Shown here in pieces: positions 1 to 6,893 of a DNA stretch of 17,188 bases. Each line of letters begins with the position of its first letter. Position 1 is the first letter of the stretch. This DNA is from Clostridiales bacterium (GTDB lineage: Bacteria; Bacillota; Clostridia; Christensenellales; UBA3700): NCBI GenBank assembly GCA_014799645.1, contig JAAVHQ010000012.1, positions 14,763 to 31,950 of the forward strand, given 5' to 3'. The translations under genes and the position numbers were made by a program. The notes under the pieces were generated by a model, which was given only the letters and a program-made list of their open reading frames with translations, made no database searches and was not told the DNA's origin.

Positions 1-305
1 ATTGACAAGTTTACCGACGGGTGGAATCTCAAACCGCCCTTATAAGGTCCGATTGCGCTGTTGAATTGCACTCTATAACCCTTATTTACTTGAACCTTTT
101 GATTATCGTCTACCCAAGCGACTCTGAACATAACGACTCTTTCGGGTTCAACGAGTCTTTCTAAAAGACCGGCTTTTTCATAAGCGGGGTTTTGGTCGAA
201 GACGACTTTGAGGCTTTCAAGAACTTCCGTAGCGGCCTGATGGAATTCAGGTTGGTCGGGGTTCTTATCCTTTAATTCTTGCAACACTCTGTTTACATAA
301 TCCAT
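1..305 (-). CDS. gdhA: NADP-type glutamate dehydrogenase, N-terminal part (cut by window edge)
   Basis: The first 101 codons of a minus-strand gene that runs off the left edge. The protein starts MDYVNRVLQELKDKNP and contains RLVEPERVVMFRVAW, then VQVNKGYRVQFNSAIGPYKG and GLRFHPSVN. These are hallmarks of the hexameric family I glutamate dehydrogenases, which interconvert 2-oxoglutarate plus ammonia and glutamate in the cytoplasm; the GPYKGGLRF stretch is near the substrate-binding site. The ATG at 305-303 is preceded by AAAAGGATCG, a reasonable ribosome binding site, and a good promoter lies upstream (350-378). The NADP preference is inferred from this N-terminal type; the cofactor-binding domain is outside the window. 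Family assignment is very secure. Confidence 0.95.
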   Translation of the reverse strand, partial: MDYVNRVLQELKDKNPDQPEFHQAATEVLESLKVVFDQNPAYEKAGLLERLVEPERVVMFRVAWVDDNQKVQVNKGYRVQFNSAIGPYKGGLRFHPSVNLS

Positions 306-349
306 TTTTTTACGATCCTTTTATAAAAATTAAATTTTTTAATAAACAC

Positions 350-378
350 ATTTTAGCACACGGCTATGAAATATTCAA
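350..378 (-). promoter_or_regulatory. Sigma-A type promoter of gdhA
   Basis: Read on the minus strand: -35 TTGAAT (378-373), a 17-base spacer and -10 TAAAAT (355-350) with an extended TG one base upstream. Transcription would start near 343, leaving a leader of about 38 bases before the gdhA ATG at 305. Confidence 0.7.
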
Positions 379-533
379 CAAAATCACAGAAAAAATCTAT
401 TAAAATTCAAAAAAATTTGAAAGTGTCGCCCAAATTTGCGAAAATTATGGCGTTTTGACAGTGGAAAATGGGCAAAAGGTAAAATTTGGATGAAAAAAAC
501 AACATTTTTTCCGCGAAAATATCTGCTAAATTA

Positions 534-562
534 TTGATTAAATAAATATTATATAGTATAAT
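534..562 (+). promoter_or_regulatory. Sigma-A type promoter of the GtrA-like/histone-like gene
   Basis: TTGATT (534-539), a 17-base spacer and a perfect TATAAT (557-562). The predicted start near 569 gives a leader of about 34 bases to the ATG at 603. Confidence 0.8.
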
Positions 563-602
563 ACAAGTAATTCATTATAAATTTATTAGGATGGTGAAAA
601 TC

Positions 603-2210
603 ATGGAAGAAAAAACATTAAACCAAGACCTTGATAATAAAGAGGTCGAAACGGGTAATTCTCCCGAAGCTCCCCAGAAGAAAAAAGGCATCAAGGGCTT
701 TTTGCAATTGATTCTCTTCATTTTGTTGAGTATGGCAGGATTTATTGTGCAAATGGTCATTGTAAACATAGGCGCAAAGATCAATGCTGTCCAAGAAATG
801 GATAACGTATCATTTATGTTTTTGGGATTAAAAGAGTACAAAGGTACTTTTATTGTTGCAACGATAGCAGTACTTGTATGTAAAATTATTAATTTCGTGT
901 TACATAGAAAAGTGCTTTTCAAGCCTAGACATAATTTAGCATTTGGAATAACAATGTACGTTATTTTTAGCGTTTTATTGTGGCTCGGTTCGATCGCTAT
1001 TCAAGCACCGATTAGAGATGCACTTATGGCTCAACAAGGTTGGGTTAATCTCCCGATAATCAAAAATGATCCGGAAGGTTGGTCATTAAATGTTGCTACG
1101 ATAGCATTCTCTTGCGCTGACCTTATCATTATGTTCTTCGCAGAAAAGTTTTTGATTATGAACGACAAGCTTTTCAGCAAAAACAGAAAAGAAGAAGCTG
1201 TTGCAGAAACTGCAAATGCTACCGCAGAAAGCGCAGTTGCTTCCGACGTAGCAGTTGAAGAAAAGGCTGAGACCGTTGTTGCTGAAGAAGTTGCAGCAGA
1301 AAAGGTTGAAGAGCCTGCTACCGTTGTAGAAGAAGTAAAAGAAGAGCAACCTGTTGCTACCGAAGAAGTGAAGGAAGAACCCGTAGCTGAGGAAGTAGTT
1401 GAAGAGGTTGTCGAAGAAGTAGTAGAGGAAGTCGTCGAGGAAGAACCCGTAGTTGAAGAAGTTACGGAAGAAATCGTCGAGGAAGTAGTCGAAGAAGTCG
1501 CTCAAGAACCTGCTACCGAAGAAGTAGTTGAGGAAGTAGTAGAAGAGGTTGTTGAGGAAGTCGAAGAAGTAGTTGAAGAAGTTGTCAGCGAAGAAGTCGC
1601 TGCTGAGGCAGTAGTCGCAGAAGAGCCTGTAGTTGAGGAAGTTGTTGAAGAGGTTGCAGAACCTGCTCCTGCAAAGACTGCAGCAAAGAAAGCTCCTGCT
1701 AAGAAGGCTACGACCACCAAGGCAACCGCAGCTAAGAAGGCTACAACGACTAAGGCAACTGCAACGACAGCAAAGAAGACGGCTACCACTAAGGCTACCG
1801 CTACCAAAGCTCCTGCTAAGGCAACCGCGGCTAAGAAGGCTACAACGACTAAGGCGACTGCAACGACCAAAGCAACGACAGCAAAGAAGGCGGCTACCAC
1901 TAAGGCTACCGCTACCAAAGCTCCTGCTAAGGCAACTGCCGCTAAGAAGGCTACAACCACCAAGGCAACGGCTACCAAAGCAACCGCAGCAAAGAATCCG
2001 GCTACCACCAAGGCAACGGCTACCAAAGCAACCGCAGCAAAGAAGCCTGCTACCACTAAGGCAACTGCAACCAAAGCAACTGCAGCAAAGAAACCTGCTA
2101 CGACCGCTAAGGCAACGGCTACAAAAGCTCCTGCAAAGAAGACCGCGACCGCTACTAAGGCAACCGCAGCAAAGAAGCCGGCAACGAAGTCTACTGCAAA
2201 GAAGAAATAA
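603..2210 (+). CDS. GtrA-like four-helix membrane protein with acidic repeat and histone-H1-like basic tail
   Basis: 535 residues from ATG 603. An in-frame ATG at 591 directly abuts its purine tract, whereas 603 has GGTGA a few bases upstream, so 603 is preferred. Residues 1-32 are polar and end in lysines. Four hydrophobic helices follow (about 33-56, 81-99, 112-134 and 162-182), with NFVLHRKVLFK after helix 2, like the motif of GtrA-type membrane proteins. Residues about 197-355 are a strongly acidic Glu/Val repeat (EEVVEEVVEE). Residues about 356-535 are a Lys/Ala/Thr/Pro repeat (AAKKATTTKATA, KAPAKK) resembling histone H1 tails, chlamydial Hc1/Hc2 and Pseudomonas AlgP. Positive residues before helix 1 and after helix 4 put both ends in the cytoplasm, so the basic tail could contact DNA, RNA or another polyanion. 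The gene stands alone, with its own promoter and terminator. Function unknown; the GtrA assignment is moderate, the tail composition certain. Confidence 0.85.
   Translation: MEEKTLNQDLDNKEVETGNSPEAPQKKKGIKGFLQLILFILLSMAGFIVQMVIVNIGAKINAVQEMDNVSFMFLGLKEYKGTFIVATIAVLVCKIINFVLHRKVLFKPRHNLAFGITMYVIFSVLLWLGSIAIQAPIRDALMAQQGWVNLPIIKNDPEGWSLNVATIAFSCADLIIMFFAEKFLIMNDKLFSKNRKEEAVAETANATAESAVASDVAVEEKAETVVAEEVAAEKVEEPATVVEEVKEEQPVATEEVKEEPVAEEVVEEVVEEVVEEVVEEEPVVEEVTEEIVEEVVEEVAQEPATEEVVEEVVEEVVEEVEEVVEEVVSEEVAAEAVVAEEPVVEEVVEEVAEPAPAKTAAKKAPAKKATTTKATAAKKATTTKATATTAKKTATTKATATKAPAKATAAKKATTTKATATTKATTAKKAATTKATATKAPAKATAAKKATTTKATATKATAAKNPATTKATATKATAAKKPATTKATATKATAAKKPATTAKATATKAPAKKTATATKATAAKKPATKSTAKKK
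1311..1661 (+). repeat. Acidic Glu/Val-coding tandem repeat
   Basis: Degenerate tandem GAAGAAGTAGTT/GAGGAAGTCGTC-like units coding EEVVEE periods broken by EEPVVEE and EEPATEE. It forms a negatively charged linker between the membrane domain and the basic tail. A VVEE heptad-free period could favour an extended or helical stalk; that is inference. Confidence 0.85.
1662..2207 (+). repeat. Basic Lys/Ala/Thr/Pro-coding tandem repeats
   Basis: Two nested periodicities are visible. A 111-base unit occurs at 1781-1891 and again from 1892; its first 45 bases are identical between copies. A 48-base unit coding KATATKATAAKxPATT occurs three times in tandem at 1962-2009, 2010-2057 and 2058-2105. Such long near-identical repeats are prone to slippage and recombination, so length may vary between strains and short-read assemblies may collapse it. 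Confidence 0.9.
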
Positions 2211-2227
2211 TTTAGTTGTACAATACA

Positions 2228-2260
2228 AAATACCTGCGTTTTCGGCGCAGGTATTTTTTT
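2228..2260 (+). terminator. Rho-independent terminator
   Basis: A perfect 11-base-pair stem AAATACCTGCG (2228-2238) / CGCAGGTATTT (2246-2256) with a 7-base loop, ending in a run of T to 2260. It sits 17 bases after the stop codon at 2210 and separates that gene from the met operon. Confidence 0.92.
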
Positions 2261-2305
2261 ATCAAATATTATACTTAAAAAGTAGCGAACAACTTATATA
2301 TATGT

Positions 2306-2311
2306 TATAAT
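2306..2311 (+). promoter_or_regulatory. -10 element of the metF operon promoter
   Basis: A perfect TATAAT at 2306-2311; the -35 region at 2283-2288 (TAGCGA) is poor, so the promoter may be weak or activated. Transcription would start near 2318, leaving about 18 bases before the ATG at 2336. The leader is far too short for a SAM riboswitch or T-box. Confidence 0.6.
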
Positions 2312-2335
2312 ATGAACGCAGAAGAGGTGCAGTAT

Positions 2336-3205
2336 ATGAAGATAAATAATTTATTCAAAGAGAAAAAAGTAGTATATTCATTTGAGATATTTCCGCCGAA
2401 GGTCAACGACGACATAAGCAAGGTGCTTTCCACGCTTGAAAGCATTAGAGATATCAGTCCCGATTACGTGTCGATTACATATAGCGCGGGCGGTAGTAAA
2501 AATTCGCGTACGAAGGAACTTGCGCAGATTGTCAAGAACGATTACGGTATCGAGCCGTTGGCGCATCTTACTTGCATAAATTCCACCAAAGACGAGGTTA
2601 TTTCCGCGATTGACGGACTTGTGGACATAGGAGTGGAGAACGTGCTTGCGCTTAGAGGCGACAGAATTGCAGGCGAGGTAAAGAGCGATTTTGCGCACGC
2701 TAGCGATTTGGTAGAGTTGATAAAGAGTAGAAGCGATATGAACGTGGTCGGAGCGTGCTATCCCGAGGGACATCCCGAAAGCGCAAATATCGTAGAGGAT
2801 ATACGCAATCTCAAAATCAAGATTGACAAGGGCGTGACGCATCTCAATTCGCAGTTGTTTTTCGACAACGACGATTATCTCAAATACCTTGATATGGTAA
2901 GGCTTGCGGGAATTACCGTGCCAATCGAGGCGGGCGTAATGCCGCTCGTCAAAGCGTCGCAATTCGGAGGCATTGTCAAGATGACGGGCGCAAAGATGCC
3001 GACGAAGATTTCGCGTATGTACAGCAAATTCGCGGACGATCCCGATTCGCTTATGGAAGCGGGCATCGCGTACGCTACCGACCAAATCGTCGATTTGCTT
3101 TCAAGCGGGGTGGACGGCATACATTTGTATATTATGAACAATACTTACGTAGCGAAGAGAATCACTGACAATATCAGACCTATTATCGACAAGTTGAACG
3201 GATGA
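2336..3205 (+). CDS. metF: 5,10-methylenetetrahydrofolate reductase
   Basis: 289 residues from ATG 2336. An in-frame ATG at 2312 touches the TATAAT at 2306-2311 and cannot be in the mRNA, while 2336 has GAGGTG six bases upstream. The enzyme reduces 5,10-methylene-THF to 5-methyl-THF using FAD in a TIM barrel. Visible family motifs in order: YSFEIFPPK near the N-terminus (the Glu corresponds to the catalytic Glu28 of E. coli MetF), PDYVSITYSAGGS, AHLTCIN, ALRGD (FAD/folate-site Asp), CYPEGHPE, FFDNDDYLKYLD and EAGVMP. The length matches short bacterial MetF with no C-terminal regulatory domain. Its stop overlaps the next ATG by four bases (ATGA), so translation is probably coupled. The product feeds methyl groups to the MetH two genes downstream. 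Confidence 0.95.
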   Translation: MKINNLFKEKKVVYSFEIFPPKVNDDISKVLSTLESIRDISPDYVSITYSAGGSKNSRTKELAQIVKNDYGIEPLAHLTCINSTKDEVISAIDGLVDIGVENVLALRGDRIAGEVKSDFAHASDLVELIKSRSDMNVVGACYPEGHPESANIVEDIRNLKIKIDKGVTHLNSQLFFDNDDYLKYLDMVRLAGITVPIEAGVMPLVKASQFGGIVKMTGAKMPTKISRMYSKFADDPDSLMEAGIAYATDQIVDLLSSGVDGIHLYIMNNTYVAKRITDNIRPIIDKLNG

Positions 3206-3843
3206 AGATAGTCAAGAGCGAACTGCTGAGATATCTCGGCTATAAAGGACAGGATTACGGCGATAAGATCGACAGAGAGATAGAAGAGGCAAGCCGTCTT
3301 TGTCTTCAACTCATCACGCCGAGAAGCGTAATTAAAAAGTATGCGCTCACAAGCGAGCCTTTCGGATTAGAGGGCGCGAATATGCTTTTGCAAGGCGAGA
3401 ATATTCGCAGGCACTTGCAAGATTGCAAAGAGGTATATATCTTGGGCGCGACGGTGGGCTTTGACGTAGAGAAAAAAGTCGCCGAACTTATGAATTCAAA
3501 TCCGCTCAAAGGCGTGATTTTGGACAGCGCGAGTATTTGCGCAATTGAGAGTTATTGCGACGATTTGTGCGAGGAATTGCAAGCGCAAAACGAAAGACTT
3601 TTGACGACGAGATTTTCTTGCGGATACGGAGATTTTCCTCTATCCCAACAAAAGGATTTTGTCAAAGTTTTGGAACTTCCTAAACGCATCGGCGTGTTTA
3701 TGAACGAAGAGAGTTTTATGCTCTCGCCGCAAAAGTCGGTCACCGCGATAATCGGTATAAAGGAAAGCAAGAAAGGCGAAAAGCCAAAGTGTCTTTCCAA
3801 ATGTATTACTTGCGACAACAAAGAGTGTATTTACCGCAAGTAA
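3202..3843 (+). CDS. Stand-alone methionine synthase activation-domain protein
   Basis: 213 residues, beginning inside the metF stop codon. It matches the AdoMet-binding activation domain that forms the C-terminus of full-length MetH: TTRFSCGYGDFPLSQQ, then LSPQKSVTAIIGI near the C-terminus. In E. coli that domain supplies AdoMet for reductive remethylation of inactive cob(II)alamin; here it is a separate polypeptide expected to act in trans on the MetH encoded 23 bases downstream. The last 18 residues carry four cysteines (C197, C201, C204, C209; spacing CxxxCxxCxxxxC), a pattern seen in free-standing clostridial versions that may bind a metal; that last point is inference. Confidence 0.9.
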   Translation: MKIVKSELLRYLGYKGQDYGDKIDREIEEASRLCLQLITPRSVIKKYALTSEPFGLEGANMLLQGENIRRHLQDCKEVYILGATVGFDVEKKVAELMNSNPLKGVILDSASICAIESYCDDLCEELQAQNERLLTTRFSCGYGDFPLSQQKDFVKVLELPKRIGVFMNEESFMLSPQKSVTAIIGIKESKKGEKPKCLSKCITCDNKECIYRK

Positions 3844-3866
3844 AGGCAAGGGAATCGTAAGAGAAA

Positions 3867-6230
3867 ATGAAAAAAGCAAATATATTCAAAGACAATTCGA
3901 TATTACTCCTTGACGGGGCATTCGGCACTCAACTTCAAAAGAGAGGGTTGAGCGTCGGCGCTATGCCCGAGCGTCTTAACGTGGAAAATCCCGACCTTGT
4001 GTATTCGATAAGCAAAGAATATATCGACGCAGGCAGCGATATTATCTATACCAACACTTTCGGCGCAAACCGCAAAAAACTGTCAAGTAGCGAGGAAGTG
4101 GCTACGCTTATCAAAGCGGGCGTATCTTTGGCAAGAAAGGCGGCAGGGGATAGACTCGTCGCTTTGGATATCGCTCCGTCGGGCGCGCTAATCGAACCGC
4201 TTGGAAGTATGACTTTCGACGAGGCGTACGAACTTTTCAAAGAGCAAGTGATTGCCGGTAAAGACGGCGCGGATATCGTCGTCGTAGAAACTATGAGCGA
4301 CCTTTACGAACTCAAAGCTGCGCTCTTGGCAATCAAAGAGAATTGCGATTTGCCGATAATGGCAAGTATGACGTTTGACGAAACGGGCAGAACGTTTACG
4401 GGATGTAGCGTAGAGGCTTTCGCCATCACGGCTTCGGCTTTTGCCGACGCCTTGGGAATAAATTGCTCGCTCGGACCTGACGCGCTTTATCCGATTATGC
4501 AAAGGCTTGTCGCAAACACCGATTTGCCCGTCTTTATCAAAGCCAACGCAGGACTTCCCGACAGCCAAATGAATTACAGCGTATCGGCGGAAGATTTCGC
4601 GAAGTCGTACGAAAAGTACGTCGATTTGGGAGTGGGAGTACTTGGCGGTTGTTGCGGTACTACCCCCGAATATATTTCACAACTTAACGAGTTGAGAAAG
4701 AACGTTAAACTTGGCAAACGCAACAGAGAATACAAGACAGCCGTTTGTTCTTCGACCAAAGTCGTCTATATCGACGGAGTAAAAGTCATTGGCGAGAGAA
4801 TAAATCCTACCGGCAAAAAGGCAATGAAGCAAGCGTTGATAGATAGAGATTTCAACTATATCGCTACGCAGACGTTGGAGCAAGTCGAGGCGGGAGCGGA
4901 TATTCTCGACGTCAACGCAGGACTTCCGCAAATCGACGAAACGCAAATGCTTCCCGAAATGGTCAAGTATATTCAAAGTCTTACCGATGCGCCTTTGCAA
5001 ATCGATTGCTCAAAGCCTGAGGCGATTGAGAAAGCGCTGAGGTATTACAACGGAAAGCCTATCGTAAATTCCGTCAATGCAGAAGAGAAATCGCTCTCGA
5101 CGATACTTCCGCTCGTCGCTAAATACGGCGCAAGCGTTGTCGGCTTGACGATAGACGAGAACGGTATTCCAAAGACTGTAGAAGAGAGGGTACGTCTTGC
5201 CGAGAAGATTATAGCAAGAGCGAAGTCGTACGGCATTAGAGAAGAGGACGTATATATCGACTGCCTTACGCTTACCGTCAGCGCAGAACCTGCGCAAGCG
5301 ATGAATACGCTCAAAGCGATAAGCATACTCAAAAGCAAATACAATATCAAGACGGTGCTTGGCGTGTCTAATATATCATTCGGATTGCCTGCAAGACAAA
5401 TCGTCAACACGGCGTTTTTGACAACTGCTATGTACGCGGGACTTGATTTGCCTATAATCAATCCCAATATACCCGAGAATATGCAAGCGGTGGACGCATT
5501 CAAGGTGTTGACTTGCGAGGACAAAAACTGCTTGAATTATACGACGAAATACGCTGACTACGTAGGCAGTCAGATTATCAAAAAAGACGTCAAAACGCTA
5601 GACGGTTCGAGCGGTGAAAAAGATATATTCTACTGTATAGAAAAAGGACTTGATCAAGCGAGGGGATTGACGGCGGACTTGCTCAAAGAAAAGAGTCCGC
5701 TAGAAGTCATTGACGAGTATCTCATTCCCGCGCTCAACAAAGTGGGAGACAACTACGAAAAGGGCAAGATTTTCCTGCCGCAGTTGATAGCGTCGGCAGA
5801 TTGCGCGAAATTGTGTTTTGAAGAAGTAAAGAAATACATTCCATCTGGAGAGGAAAGCGACAAGGGCAAAATCGTGCTTGCGACCGTCAAAGGCGACGTA
5901 CACGACATAGGAAAGAATATCGTCAAAACGGTGCTTGAAAATTACGGTTTCAAAGTCATTGACTTGGGCAAAAACGTTCCGCCTATGGCTGTCGTCGAAG
6001 CAGTGAAAAAAGACAATATCAAGTTATGCGGACTGTCCGCATTGATGACCACGACTGTAGAGAATATGAAAGAGACTATTGCGCTTCTCAAAGAGCATTG
6101 TCCCGAGTGCAAAGTTATGGTCGGGGGCGCGGTGTTGACGGAAGAGTATGCCAAACAAATCGGCGCACATAAATATTGCAAGGATGCTAACGTCAGCGCA
6201 AGGTTCGCAAGTGAAGTTCTAAGTAAGTAA
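3867..6230 (+). CDS. metH: Cobalamin-dependent methionine synthase lacking the activation domain
   Basis: 787 residues against about 1,230 in E. coli MetH. Domains in order: homocysteine-binding barrel (about 1-285) with zinc ligands C200, C262 and C263 (GINC and GGCCGTTPEY); pterin/methyl-THF-binding domain (about 300-560) with GERINPTGKKAMKQAL and EAGADILDVNAG; cobalamin-binding cap (about 590-665); and Rossmann-like cobalamin domain with DVHDIGKN, in which H679 is the expected cobalt ligand. The chain stops after the B12 domain; the missing activation domain is the preceding gene. It methylates homocysteine from 5-methyl-THF supplied by MetF. The ribosome binding site is weak (AAGAG close to the ATG), so expression may rely on coupling to the upstream gene. 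Very secure. Confidence 0.96.
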   Translation: MKKANIFKDNSILLLDGAFGTQLQKRGLSVGAMPERLNVENPDLVYSISKEYIDAGSDIIYTNTFGANRKKLSSSEEVATLIKAGVSLARKAAGDRLVALDIAPSGALIEPLGSMTFDEAYELFKEQVIAGKDGADIVVVETMSDLYELKAALLAIKENCDLPIMASMTFDETGRTFTGCSVEAFAITASAFADALGINCSLGPDALYPIMQRLVANTDLPVFIKANAGLPDSQMNYSVSAEDFAKSYEKYVDLGVGVLGGCCGTTPEYISQLNELRKNVKLGKRNREYKTAVCSSTKVVYIDGVKVIGERINPTGKKAMKQALIDRDFNYIATQTLEQVEAGADILDVNAGLPQIDETQMLPEMVKYIQSLTDAPLQIDCSKPEAIEKALRYYNGKPIVNSVNAEEKSLSTILPLVAKYGASVVGLTIDENGIPKTVEERVRLAEKIIARAKSYGIREEDVYIDCLTLTVSAEPAQAMNTLKAISILKSKYNIKTVLGVSNISFGLPARQIVNTAFLTTAMYAGLDLPIINPNIPENMQAVDAFKVLTCEDKNCLNYTTKYADYVGSQIIKKDVKTLDGSSGEKDIFYCIEKGLDQARGLTADLLKEKSPLEVIDEYLIPALNKVGDNYEKGKIFLPQLIASADCAKLCFEEVKKYIPSGEESDKGKIVLATVKGDVHDIGKNIVKTVLENYGFKVIDLGKNVPPMAVVEAVKKDNIKLCGLSALMTTTVENMKETIALLKEHCPECKVMVGGAVLTEEYAKQIGAHKYCKDANVSARFASEVLSK

Positions 6231-6470
6231 CCGACTGCGTATAGCAACGCATCTTTTGCCTGATCTTCAAGACGACGCTCGGGGTCACGTACGCAAAGTA
6301 CGCTCACCACTCGGTCGCTCTGGCTAAGACAAAATCTGCATCACTCTCCGCACTCGCGTGTGACTTTGTTCAAGTTGATTGTCACCTCGACCGAAGTGGA
6401 GAGGTCTCTACCTTTTAACTTGCCTTCCCATTGATGGTAAAGTGTCACGTTAGTAGCGGATGAGGTGTTA
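6231..6470. repeat. Gene-free composite region resembling dispersed intergenic repeats
   Basis: Richer in G+C than the other intergenic regions here and without a supported gene. The part at about 6381-6415 (TGTCACCTCGACCGAAGTGG then AGAGGTCTCTACC) resembles the TGTCATTTCGACCGAAG...GAGAAATCTC class of dispersed bacterial intergenic repeats. The part at about 6270-6360 contains a small hairpin CGTAC-GCAAA-GTACG at 6288-6302 and several CTC/CACTC-rich segments. The left part could fold TGCGT/ACGCA at 6235-6250 just after the metH stop. Repeat status is inferred from resemblance and needs copies elsewhere in the genome. Confidence 0.45.
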
Positions 6471-6485
6471 TAACGAGGAGTATAT

Positions 6486-6893
6486 ATGAAAAAGACCTTG
6501 CAAGTCGTCGGCGCAATAATAGTAAAGGACGGCAAAATACTTGCCGTAAAGCGTGGCGCGAACAAAAATCAAGCGGTGGCTTACAAATATGAATTCGTAG
6601 GCGGAAAGATTGAAGAGGGCGAGACGCCCGAAGACGCGTTGAAGAGAGAAGTGTTTGAAGAAATGGATTACGACGTCGAAGTAGGGGAAAAGTTTATGGA
6701 AGTCCTTTACAAATACGACGACGTTTTCGTCAATTTGCAGACGTATCTTTGCAACCCGTTGTCCGAGCATTATATACTCAAAGAGCATATTGACCACAAA
6801 TGGCTTTTGCCAAGCGAGTTATTTTCCGTAGAGTGGGCGCCTGCCGACACGGATATTTTACAAAGATTGCAAGAGGTCAAATTGTCAAAGTAA
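6486..6893 (+). CDS. Nudix hydrolase, MutT/NudG-like
   Basis: 135 residues, starting at an ATG five bases after GAGGAG. Residues 40-62 form a Nudix box: G40-x5-E46-x7-R54-E55-x2-E58-E59, binding Mg2+ for pyrophosphate bond hydrolysis. The usual Gly after the EE pair is Asp (EEMDY). EFVGGKIEEGETP resembles the (deoxy)nucleoside triphosphate pyrophosphohydrolases that clean damaged or unwanted nucleotides, but substrate cannot be read from sequence. The gene lies alone between the repeat-like region and the convergent kinase gene, with which it shares 17 bases (6877-6893). No confident promoter was found upstream. Confidence 0.9.
   Translation: MKKTLQVVGAIIVKDGKILAVKRGANKNQAVAYKYEFVGGKIEEGETPEDALKREVFEEMDYDVEVGEKFMEVLYKYDDVFVNLQTYLCNPLSEHYILKEHIDHKWLLPSELFSVEWAPADTDILQRLQEVKLSK

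Larger units (their letters stand above)
306..602. other. Divergent AT-rich intergenic region, no gene
   Basis: About 300 bases between the divergent gdhA and the GtrA-like gene. It holds the two promoters listed separately and a small dyad, TTCAAA-4-TTTGAA at 406-421, which could be an operator but is unremarkable in such A/T-rich DNA. I see no reading frame with a ribosome binding site and no riboswitch-like structure here. Confidence 0.6.

Noticed and set aside
406..421. Dyad TTCAAA-4-TTTGAA as an operator
   Set aside because: Short and made of A/T-rich sequence in an A/T-rich region; expected by chance and not adjacent to either promoter core.
1502..2074. Minus-strand frame encoding hydrophobic Val/Ala repeats that looks like a membrane protein
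   Set aside because: Hydrophobicity arises from reading the GCT/ACC/AAG repeats in antisense. No promoter or start signal.
1086..2228. Long minus-strand frame rich in Cys/Gly/Ser/Leu opposite the repeat gene
   Set aside because: It is the mirror of the Lys/Thr/Ala and Glu/Val repeats; repetitive codons with no stop-generating patterns keep several frames open. No ribosome binding site or family resemblance.
1633..2310. Plus-strand frame rich in Arg/Leu/Gln overlapping the repeat tail
   Set aside because: Frame-shifted reading of the same repeats, running through the terminator at 2228-2260.
2211..2335. Possible SAM riboswitch or T-box upstream of metF
   Set aside because: The only structure is the terminator of the preceding gene at 2228-2260, upstream of the metF promoter; the remaining leader is too short.
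5942..6310. Minus-strand frame across the metH end and the repeat-like block
   Set aside because: It overlaps the conserved B12-domain coding sequence and has no recognisable domain or ribosome binding site.
6341..6565. Minus-strand frame over the Nudix start
   Set aside because: It overlaps the Nudix start and its ribosome binding site, with no family match.
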